A stretch of 7,713 nucleotides of DNA from Methanosaeta sp. NSP1 (GTDB taxonomy: Archaea; Halobacteriota; Methanosarcinia; Methanotrichales; Methanotrichaceae), in assembly GCA_002256595.1 (NCBI GenBank), contig NOLC01000097.1, positions 1 through 7,713 of the forward strand, given 5' to 3'. Position numbers and translations under genes: made by a program. Under the pieces are notes generated by a model, which was given only the letters and a program-made list of their open reading frames with translations, searched no databases and was not told where the DNA came from. Positions 1 to 4,738 of this stretch are shown here, in pieces (the first letter of the stretch is position 1; every line of letters starts with the position of its first letter).

Positions 1-880
1 TGGACCAAGCATCCTCAACATAAGGGCTCAGATTGAGAGAAGGGGCAAACCTATGGTAGATGCTCCAAATTCGGGCGAGAGAGCTATATGGGTGGGAGAA
101 TTCACCTGCGCAGAAGATTTTCATCCAATCGAGGGGACCATCTTCCGGCCTCCACCAGCCTTGGGCCTCGGCAACCTGGAAAATATTTCTGGAATAGAGC
201 AAGTTGCGATCTTCGGGATCTATCTCTCTTATGCGGAAGGTGTTAGCTGAAACAAAGATCTCTCCATCAGGAATTTTCCTGGCAACCCAAAGACCTCCAG
301 TGCCATTGGGTGAGCTGCACATCTCCATCACCCATCCTTCTTTGGGATCGGCAAAGAGAAGTGTCTCTCCGACGCCATAGTAGCCATAGGTATCAATGAG
401 CTTTCCTGCCAATTCCACAGCTTGCCTTGATTCGGTGCACCTTTCCAGTGTGATTTTAGATAGTTCGGAGGAAAAAAAGATTCGCTTCTGGGAATCATAG
501 TCTTGGAGGGTTTTAGTTAAGGATGACCCTTCTCCTATCATAAGCTGATGCTCATTCATGATGCCATACGAAGATGTGAGGTAACCGTAGGTATGGTTGA
601 CTTCGTCAATGTATGCAATATTGGAACCATTCAAAGCCTTGGCTCCGGAGCTCCATGGATCAAAAGGGACGGCACGCTTAGAGCCCTCAGAATGATCTGC
701 CGGGGGGACGTACTTCATAGTGCCAACCGACAGTGCATCATTGCTGTATCCTACATACATCGAATTATCTGCGCTTGCCCTGGGCGTGATTATAAAACTA
801 GTGCAAGCATGAACTGGAGCAGAGATTAAGAGAAATATTAGGATTAATACAATGCAAAGGGCATCCTTTCTACTTACCAT
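1..880 (-). CDS. Secreted C69-family peptidase (PepD-like dipeptidase), C-terminus outside window
   Basis: An uninterrupted frame of 293 codons runs from an ATG at 880 off the left edge. The product starts with a signal peptide: R4 and K5, a hydrophobic core at about 8-20, then APVHA ending at residue 25. Cys26 follows directly in a CTSFIITPRAS context, like the N-terminal CT(S/T) of C69 Ntn-hydrolases, where the exposed cysteine is the nucleophile. Further family-like segments are MNEHQLMIGEGSS (108-120), LLFADPKEGWVMEM (174-187) and ANTFRIREID (212-221). Family members hydrolyse dipeptides or amide bonds; the substrate here is unknown. Four N-glycosylation sequons (N84, N95, N192, N283) fit an exported protein. 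Family members are often around 500 residues, so roughly half may be missing. No other in-frame ATG lies just upstream; a GAGG at 892-895 is the only ribosome-site candidate and its 11-base spacing is long. The family is well supported, the exact substrate is not. Confidence 0.85.
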   Translation of the reverse strand, partial: MVSRKDALCIVLILIFLLISAPVHACTSFIITPRASADNSMYVGYSNDALSVGTMKYVPPADHSEGSKRAVPFDPWSSGAKALNGSNIAYIDEVNHTYGYLTSSYGIMNEHQLMIGEGSSLTKTLQDYDSQKRIFFSSELSKITLERCTESRQAVELAGKLIDTYGYYGVGETLLFADPKEGWVMEMCSSPNGTGGLWVARKIPDGEIFVSANTFRIREIDPEDRNLLYSRNIFQVAEAQGWWRPEDGPLDWMKIFCAGEFSHPYSSLARIWSIYHRFAPSLNLSPYVEDAWS

Positions 881-917
881 GATGGATGCATCCTCATAAG
901 ACCTTATCAGCTTTTTG

Positions 918-965
918 ATTTTTAAAGAATACTCCGCAGCTTGCTGCGGGGTATTCTTTAAAAAT
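918..965. repeat. 48-base near-perfect palindrome, REP/MITE-like candidate
   Basis: The arms 918-940 and 943-965 are reverse complements over 23 positions with a single T/C difference, which would be a G-U pair in RNA. The centre reads CCGCAGCTTGCTGCGG, so the realistic loop is CTTG. The inner stem is GC-rich and the outer stem is AT-rich (TTTTTAAAGAATAC). It lies between tRNA-Leu and the C69 gene, both on the minus strand. It could terminate transcription coming from the tRNA, but no U-run follows the stem on the minus strand. The compact shape with a short GC core is typical of dispersed palindromes mobilised by REP-associated or IS200/IS605-like Y1 transposases. No transposase gene is visible in the window. 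Confidence 0.8.
919..927 (-). promoter_or_regulatory. Possible TATA box for the C69 peptidase gene
   Basis: On the minus strand this reads CTTTAAAAA, an archaeal TATA-like sequence about 40-47 bases upstream of the ATG at 880. It would place a transcription start near 895-900 and give a short leader. It is part of the outer arm of the palindrome at 918-965, so the palindrome may have contributed the promoter. The element is AT-rich and could be fortuitous. Confidence 0.3.
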
Positions 966-1008
966 AAAGGCAGTCTATAGAGAAATCGATATCATCAGAA
1001 AGGTTTTA

Positions 1009-1093
1009 TGCGGGGGACGGGATTCGAACCCGCGAACGCCTGCGCGACAGGGCCCTCAACCCTGCTCCTTTGACCTGGCTTGGAAACCCCCGC
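1009..1093 (-). tRNA. tRNA-Leu (anticodon GAG)
   Basis: The minus strand folds into an 85-base class II tRNA. The acceptor stem is GCGGGGG (1093-1087) with CCCCCGC (1016-1010), and the discriminator base is A at 1009. The anticodon stem is CAGGG/CCCTG with loop TTGAGGG, so the anticodon GAG at 1057-1055 reads CUC. A long variable arm of about 14 bases precedes the T-arm, whose loop is TTCGAAT closed by a stem ending in one G-T pair. The D-arm contains the AGCCAGGT segment. No CCA is encoded, since TAAAAC follows the discriminator, and there is no intron. It starts 60 bases after the rpoD stop on the same strand, so it may be cut from the ribosomal transcript or have its own promoter. Confidence 0.96.
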
Positions 1094-1107
1094 TCGAAAT
1101 GGGTTTT

Positions 1108-1134
1108 AGATCAGCTTAATTTCGAAGCCGATCT
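1108..1134 (-). other. Stem-loop between rpoD and tRNA-Leu
   Basis: In the minus-strand RNA, AGATCGGCTT pairs with AAGCTGATCT around the 7-base loop CGAAATT, giving ten pairs including one G-U. It sits 20 bases after the rpoD stop codon and 15 bases before the tRNA. AAAACCC follows rather than a U-run, so it does not look like a classical terminator. It may stabilise the 3' end of the rpoD message or mark a processing point between message and tRNA. Confidence 0.5.
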
Positions 1135-1153
1135 CGCCTGATTTGCCTGCAAC

Positions 1154-1948
1154 TTATGCCAGCTCTGCCAGCTTTGCATCCAGATCCTCAGCCCTCTTCT
1201 GTATCTCCTCAGAGGCCATGGCCACCAGATCCTTGGCGGGAATGCTTCCAGAGCCCTCAATGGAAACCACGAAAGAGTCCAGGACCGGCGTCAGCTTGAT
1301 CGCTCCCGGCTCGCAGGCATCAATGCAGAGCTTGCAGAACGAGCATTCCAGCGTATTTGTAGCTTTCGCTCTGCCGCCTTCGAGTGCCAGGACAGCTCTG
1401 GGGCAGACCTCGATGCACTTGCCGCATCCATCGCAGGACTCAGCCACAGCGATCTCCGGCAGATTCTTGTAGCCGCATAAAGTGCCAGCCTGCCATTTAG
1501 AGTGCTCTTTGCCCACATGCTTGGTGGCATAGCCCTCTATCACCAGCTTTTCCCCCTCGCCCAAGATCACAATGGGAATCTTGTCGAAGGCGGGCTTGAC
1601 CAGAGAGTCGGTGAATACAATGTCTTTGGAGTAAACCATGCCCGGCCCCTCAGCCGAGAGAGTGAAATCCACCCGGCATCCGGGACAGCCCACTCCGCCG
1701 CACTGACAGTCCTCTGGCATGGAGAACTGATCCAGCTCCTCCGCCTGCAGGGGAACCTCTCCCAGCCTCAAAGATATCTGCTCATCGAAGAGCACCGATG
1801 TGTTATCGTAGAGGCTTATCTCGTCAATAACCAGCACCGGCACCTCGCTCATGCAGGCTCGGCGAATGCCATTGGCAAATGCGGCGGTCACGCCGCTGAG
1901 GAGGAAGCGGATCTTGTCCTCCTCCAAATGCAGCAATTCAAACTTCAA
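1154..1948 (-). CDS. rpoD: DNA-directed RNA polymerase subunit D (Rpo3) with two [4Fe-4S] cluster motifs
   Basis: This is the archaeal counterpart of the bacterial alpha N-terminal domain and eukaryotic RPB3; with subunit L it nucleates RNA polymerase assembly. I place the start at the TTG at 1948, giving 264 residues that begin MKFELLHLEEDKIRFLLSG, close to the usual archaeal N-terminus. AGGGTG lies about seven bases upstream and rps11 ends five bases before. The frame is open 23 codons further up, but that part overlaps rps11. Visible parts are the dimerisation segment with AFANGIRRACMSEVP (23-37), a cysteine group CQCGGVGCPGC (81-91), and a ferredoxin-like insert. The insert has CDGCGKCIEVCP (172-183) and CSFCKLCIDACEP (202-214), both complete C-x2-C-x2-C-x3-C motifs. 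The C-terminal part after about 220 completes the dimerisation domain. Some archaeal D subunits keep one or no cluster; this one should bind two. Confidence 0.95.
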   Translation of the reverse strand: MKFELLHLEEDKIRFLLSGVTAAFANGIRRACMSEVPVLVIDEISLYDNTSVLFDEQISLRLGEVPLQAEELDQFSMPEDCQCGGVGCPGCRVDFTLSAEGPGMVYSKDIVFTDSLVKPAFDKIPIVILGEGEKLVIEGYATKHVGKEHSKWQAGTLCGYKNLPEIAVAESCDGCGKCIEVCPRAVLALEGGRAKATNTLECSFCKLCIDACEPGAIKLTPVLDSFVVSIEGSGSIPAKDLVAMASEEIQKRAEDLDAKLAELA

Positions 1949-1952
1949 ACTC

Positions 1953-2342
1953 TTACACCCTTCGACCCCTCTTTCCGCCGGCAGGCTTGGTGCCGTCGTG
2001 GGGTATGGGGGTAGCATCCTCTATCCTTCCGATGCGCAGTCCCGCCCTGGCCAGGGCTCGGATAGCCGCCTGTGCACCAGGTCCCGGGGACCTCTGCTTG
2101 TTCCCGCCGGGAGCCCGTACCTTAACGTGAACCCCAACGATTCCCTTGTCTTTAACAGCCTCAGCGACCTGCATGGCCATCTGCATGGCTGTGTATGGAG
2201 AGCTCTCGTCCCTGGCCGCCTTGACCACCATGCCGCCCGAGATCTTGGCCAGAGTCTCAGCTCCGGTCAGATCGGTGATGGTGATCAGGGTGTTGTTGAA
2301 GGACGAGTAGATATGGGCAATGCCCCATTTTCCTTCTGCCAT
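1953..2342 (-). CDS. rps11: 30S ribosomal protein uS11
   Basis: The 129-residue product has the usual archaeal uS11 length. Family segments are [21 protein letters not shown] near the N-terminus (about 7-27), [20 protein letters not shown] (35-54) and the basic C-terminus with [22 protein letters not shown] (107-128). uS11 sits on the small-subunit platform and helps form the mRNA exit channel. Its ATG at 2342 directly abuts the rps4 stop codon (TAG then ATG), so the two are probably translationally coupled. rpoD starts five bases after its stop. Confidence 0.98.
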   Translation of the reverse strand: MAEGKWGIAHIYSSFNNTLITITDLTGAETLAKISGGMVVKAARDESSPYTAMQMAMQVAEAVKDKGIVGVHVKVRAPGGNKQRSPGPGAQAAIRALARAGLRIGRIEDATPIPHDGTKPAGGKRGRRV

Positions 2343-2879
2343 CTATGCTTCCACCCTGGGTGTTCTGGATGCCCTCTCAGGATGGCCTTCCTTGGCCATG
2401 GGCGATCCCATATAATAATCGATTGTCATTTCCTCGCCGCGCTTTACCAGATAGCCCGGAACATCTACTCTGCGCCCGGATACCTGAATGTGGCCGTGCA
2501 CTATGAACTGCCTGGACTGCTTGAGAGAATTGGCCAGCCCCTGCCTGTAGACCTGGGTCTGCAGCCTCCTCTCCAGGACATCAGAGACCTTCATGGAAAG
2601 AATAGCGTCCAGGTCTCCTTCCTCTTTGAGCATTCCGAGATTCTTGAGCTTGGCCAAAATGGCCTCCGCCTCAGGTGGGGCATTTCCTACCGCCACGGCA
2701 GCAAGCATCTTTCTGCTGGCCTGCCTGTACTTTCTTAAAACCGCCTGGGCCTTCCACAGCTCCCTCTTGTTTCTAAGGCCATAGGCCTTGACTACCTCCA
2801 CCTCTCCGGCGATGCGCTCAGCCTGCCAGGGGGTGCGGGGTCGTGCATACATCTTGCGGCTTTTGCCTGGATATCCCAT
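2343..2879 (-). CDS. rps4: 30S ribosomal protein uS4
   Basis: The 178-residue product begins MGYPGKSRKMYARPRTPW, typical of archaeal and eukaryotic (S9-type) uS4 and unlike the bacterial N-terminus. A basic helical part covers about 1-90. The S4 RNA-binding domain follows at about 100-165, with SDVLERRLQTQVYRQGLA and SRQFIVHGHIQVSGRRVDVP. uS4 binds 16S rRNA early in 30S assembly. The ATG at 2879 lies ten bases after the rps13 stop; AAGGAG at the end of rps13 and GGTGG in the gap can serve as ribosome-binding sites. There is no N-terminal zinc-binding cysteine set, as expected for this archaeal type. Confidence 0.98.
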   Translation of the reverse strand: MGYPGKSRKMYARPRTPWQAERIAGEVEVVKAYGLRNKRELWKAQAVLRKYRQASRKMLAAVAVGNAPPEAEAILAKLKNLGMLKEEGDLDAILSMKVSDVLERRLQTQVYRQGLANSLKQSRQFIVHGHIQVSGRRVDVPGYLVKRGEEMTIDYYMGSPMAKEGHPERASRTPRVEA

Positions 2880-2889
2880 CTTCTACCAC

Positions 2890-3438
2890 CTACTCCTTGG
2901 TTGCAGCTGGTGCTGCGGCGGGTGTTCCTTCCTTCTTGCGGCTGACGCCCACGATTGCTCCGGTGCGTCCTGAGGATCTGGTCCTCTGACCGCGAACACG
3001 CAAACCACGCTCGTGCCGGATACCCTTATAGCTTCTCATCTTCTTCATGAGATCCAGGTCTTCCCGCAGGGTCATATTCAGATCCATGCCCATGACATGT
3101 ATATCCGTGCCGGTCTCAATGTCGCCGCGCCGGTTGAGCATCCAGATGGGCAAAACCTTGGCCGCATCTTCCTCAATGACCTTCTTGAGCTTGTCTATCT
3201 CGGTATCGGGAAGCAGTCCCAGCGTGGCATAGGGGTCCACGCCTGCCTTGGCGGTGAATATGCTGGCCGCTCTTCGGCCTACGCCCTTGATGCCGGTCAG
3301 GGCCATATGAACCTGCCTCTTTCCGGCCAGGTCGGTATTTAAAATACGAACTATATGCCTAAGCTCCTCATCAGCGCTCTTTTTGACCTTCTCTTCAGGC
3401 TTCTTAGGCTTCTCTTTTCCTGCATTTGGTTTAGCCAA
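2890..3438 (-). CDS. rps13: 30S ribosomal protein uS13
   Basis: The 182-residue product is the first gene of the leftward ribosomal operon. The conserved body starts near residue 25: LRHIVRILNTDLAGKRQVHM, then the helix-two-turns-helix part MALTGIKGVGRRAA (45-58) and the basic tail RSYKGIRHERGLRVRGQRTR (135-154). uS13 sits in the 30S head, contacts the P-site tRNA and bridges to the large subunit. It is longer than many archaeal homologues (about 150 residues) because of a lysine- and proline-rich N-terminal extension (1-22) and an alanine-rich tail (172-182), both probably disordered. The start is a TTG at 3438, chosen because GGAGGAC lies four bases upstream and no suitable ATG is in frame. 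Confidence 0.97.
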   Translation of the reverse strand: MAKPNAGKEKPKKPEEKVKKSADEELRHIVRILNTDLAGKRQVHMALTGIKGVGRRAASIFTAKAGVDPYATLGLLPDTEIDKLKKVIEEDAAKVLPIWMLNRRGDIETGTDIHVMGMDLNMTLREDLDLMKKMRSYKGIRHERGLRVRGQRTRSSGRTGAIVGVSRKKEGTPAAAPAATKE

Positions 3439-3442
3439 TTTA

Positions 3443-3449
3443 GTCCTCC
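3443..3449 (-). promoter_or_regulatory. Strong ribosome-binding site fixing the TTG start of rps13
   Basis: The minus strand reads GGAGGAC, then TAAA, then TTG. This near-perfect Shine-Dalgarno sequence is what supports the non-ATG start of rps13. Confidence 0.8.
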
Positions 3450-3469
3450 AGGGAATTTAAACTCCTCTG

Positions 3470-3509
3470 GATCAGCCCCGGGATAGTAGCCCGGCGCCGC
3501 CCTCTGATC
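3470..3509 (-). promoter_or_regulatory. Folded 5' leader of the rps13 operon
   Basis: The leader RNA can form an outer stem GATCAG/CTGATC (3509-3504 with 3475-3470) and an inner stem CCGGG/CCCGG (3494-3490 with 3482-3478) with loop CTACTAT. An asymmetric internal loop separates them. The hairpin lies 32 bases upstream of the TTG start, within the transcript if the TATA box at 3561-3568 is used. A ribosomal-protein autoregulatory site is one possibility, but I see no clear mimic of an rRNA binding site. Confidence 0.4.
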
Positions 3510-3560
3510 ACTTTGTGGGGCGATATAATCCAATGAGCCAGAATGAGGTTATGCTTCTCG

Positions 3561-3568
3561 TATAAAAG
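3561..3568 (-). promoter_or_regulatory. TATA box of the rps13-rps4-rps11-rpoD operon
   Basis: The minus strand reads CTTTTATA here. Transcription would start roughly 25 bases downstream, near 3538, leaving a leader of about 100 bases. A second TATA-like sequence, GATTATATC, lies near 3524-3532 and would give a leader of about 65 bases. I cannot say which is used. Confidence 0.55.
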
Positions 3569-3602
3569 ACTTATGAAATGCCAATAGAGTGTGGGGCTTG
3601 TA

Positions 3603-3654
3603 GCTTGCTGCCGAAATCGGCCCGGTCGAGGCAGAGGTATTTTATGCAGCAAGC
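3603..3654. repeat. 9-bp inverted repeat with 34-base spacer
   Basis: GCTTGCTGC at 3603-3611 is exactly complementary to GCAGCAAGC at 3646-3654. The spacer begins with a small CCGA/TCGG hairpin (3611-3620) and contains a TATA-like stretch. The left arm with its preceding A (AGCTTGCTGC) equals ten bases at the centre of the palindrome at 918-965. Confidence 0.55.
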
Positions 3655-3780
3655 CATATTTAATGGAAAACGTATTTTTAGAGCCGGATGCATGGGACTT
3701 TAAACCATAATGGGGACAAGGAAATCCTTATTAAAGGCTAGGATTAAGAGCCCAAGATACGAATTCCGATAATTAGGCTC

Positions 3781-3791
3781 ATATTAAATTT
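3781..3791 (+). promoter_or_regulatory. Probable TATA box of the arsM cassette
   Basis: ATATTAAATTT lies about 45-54 bases upstream of the arsM ATG and would give a start site near 3811 and a leader of about 25 bases. No clear ArsR-type operator dyad was seen beside it. Confidence 0.5.
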
Positions 3792-3823
3792 CTAAAAGAC
3801 AAGCCAAGATAATCAAGATCAGT

Positions 3824-3828
3824 GGGGG
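3824..3828 (+). promoter_or_regulatory. Ribosome-binding site of arsM
   Basis: GGGGG with six bases before the ATG at 3835 favours this start over the second ATG at 3841. Confidence 0.6.
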
Positions 3829-3834
3829 TTTCCA

Positions 3835-4668
3835 ATGACCATGAAAGAAAAGGAGATCAAGCGGGCGGTAAAGGAAGGCTATGCCCGCATTGCAAAGCAA
3901 GCTACGTCTTACTACTCATCTCAGGAGGGCTCCGGCTATTTCGATAATCTCCAGGAGATCTGCAGGAGGATAGGCTATTCCGAGGAGGAGATATCTGCAG
4001 CACCTCCCGAATCCAATCTTGGACTGGGCTGCGGCAATCCCGTCGCCCTGGCGGCCATAAAAGAAGGAGAGACGGTGCTGGACATGGGCTCAGGAGCAGG
4101 CTTTGACTGCTTTTTGGCTTCCACCCAGGTTGGACCGTCGGGAAAGGTCATAGGGGTGGACATCACCTCGGAGATGGTGGACAAGGCCAGGGCCAATGCC
4201 AGGAAAGGCGGATATGAGAATATCGACTTCCGGCAGGGCGACCTGGAGAACATGCCTGTTGCAGACAGCTTTGTGGACGTAGTCATCTCCAACTGCGTCA
4301 TAAATCTGGTGCCCAACAAGAGGCTGGTATTCAAGGAGGCCTTCCGGGTGCTCAAGCCCGGCGGAAGGCTGGCCATATCCGATGTGGTCCTGACCAGAGA
4401 GCTGCCCGACTTTGTAAAGAATTCCACCCGGGCCTATATCGGCTGCCTGGCCGGGGCTATAATGAAGGAGGAATATCTGCAGATCATCAGCAATGTAGGC
4501 TTTTCAGGTATTTCTGTGGCCGCAGAGTCTAGCTTCCCGGTGCAGTCTCTGCTCTGCGAGAGCGGCGGATCTGCAGCCATAGAGATGCCCCAATTCTCTC
4601 CAGAGCAGCAAAAGGAGATTGCTGATTCGGTTTTGAGCATAAAGGTCGATGCCAGAAAGCCAGGATAA
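3835..4668 (+). CDS. arsM: Arsenite S-adenosylmethionine methyltransferase, ArsM type
   Basis: The 277-residue product is a class I SAM-dependent methyltransferase of the ArsM/AS3MT family. These cytoplasmic enzymes methylate As(III) to mono-, di- and trimethylated arsenicals. SAM motif I is VLDMGSGAGFDCFLAS (81-96), the acidic motif II residue is D109 in GVDIT, and motif III covers DFRQGDLENMP (131-141). All four cysteines typical of As(III)-binding homologues appear in their usual contexts: C43 (LQEICRRIGY), C66 (GLGCGNP), C154 (SNCVINL) and C204 (YIGCLAGA). The C-terminal part after about 205 has little arsenic-specific signature. It has its own leader and is first of three plus-strand genes; the next starts 56 bases after its stop. 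No arsR, arsB/acr3 or arsC is visible. Action on other metalloids cannot be excluded. Confidence 0.9.
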   Translation: MTMKEKEIKRAVKEGYARIAKQATSYYSSQEGSGYFDNLQEICRRIGYSEEEISAAPPESNLGLGCGNPVALAAIKEGETVLDMGSGAGFDCFLASTQVGPSGKVIGVDITSEMVDKARANARKGGYENIDFRQGDLENMPVADSFVDVVISNCVINLVPNKRLVFKEAFRVLKPGGRLAISDVVLTRELPDFVKNSTRAYIGCLAGAIMKEEYLQIISNVGFSGISVAAESSFPVQSLLCESGGSAAIEMPQFSPEQQKEIADSVLSIKVDARKPG

Positions 4669-4717
4669 AAGAAAGGCATCTTGCATGTGGCAGAAATATC
4701 ATAGGAGAAGATTTATT

Positions 4718-4738
4718 ATGGGAGATGATTTGCATTAA
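4718..4738 (+). CDS. Possible 6-residue leader peptide (MGDDLH) overlapping the rhodanese start
   Basis: An ATG ten bases after AGGAG (4703-4707) opens a six-codon frame that ends at TAA 4736-4738, past the ATG at 4725. The Shine-Dalgarno spacing suits this ATG better than the one at 4725, which is 17 bases away. Translation could start here and reinitiate. A chance ATG is equally plausible. Confidence 0.25.
   Translation: MGDDLH

Larger units (their letters stand above)
3439..3834. other. Divergent intergenic region between rps13 and arsM
   Basis: These 396 bases hold no convincing gene. They contain the S13 leader and TATA boxes on the left, an inverted repeat at 3603-3654, and an AT-rich right half leading to arsM. 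TATA-like sequences also occur near 3636-3646 (CATAAAATA on the minus strand) and 3655-3665 (CATATTTAATG on the plus strand), so an unannotated small RNA or alternative promoter is possible. No tRNA or C/D-box RNA was recognised. Confidence 0.7.

Noticed and set aside
548..829. 93-codon plus-strand frame, and another at 53-250
   Set aside because: Both are antisense shadows of the C69 peptidase, whose signal peptide and catalytic region read through on the minus strand.
918..965. CRISPR repeat
   Set aside because: Only one complete copy is present, with no regularly spaced repeats anywhere in the window.
1949..2017. Longer rpoD beginning at 2017
   Set aside because: The extra 23 residues overlap rps11 in another frame and do not resemble any RpoD N-terminus; the TTG at 1948 has a ribosome site and fits the family start.
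1851..2738. 295-codon open frame on the plus strand
   Set aside because: It lies antisense to rps11, rps4 and part of rpoD and its translation resembles no protein; the minus-strand genes are unmistakable.
3351..3533. 60-codon minus-strand frame overlapping the start of rps13
   Set aside because: Half of it is out of frame inside rps13, and its ATG lies at the predicted TATA or start region.
3440..3652. 70-codon minus-strand frame upstream of rps13
   Set aside because: It covers the leader hairpin, the TATA box and the inverted repeat, has no ribosome site and shows no recognisable features.
3975..4427. 150-codon minus-strand frame
   Set aside because: Antisense to the SAM-binding core of arsM and without family features.
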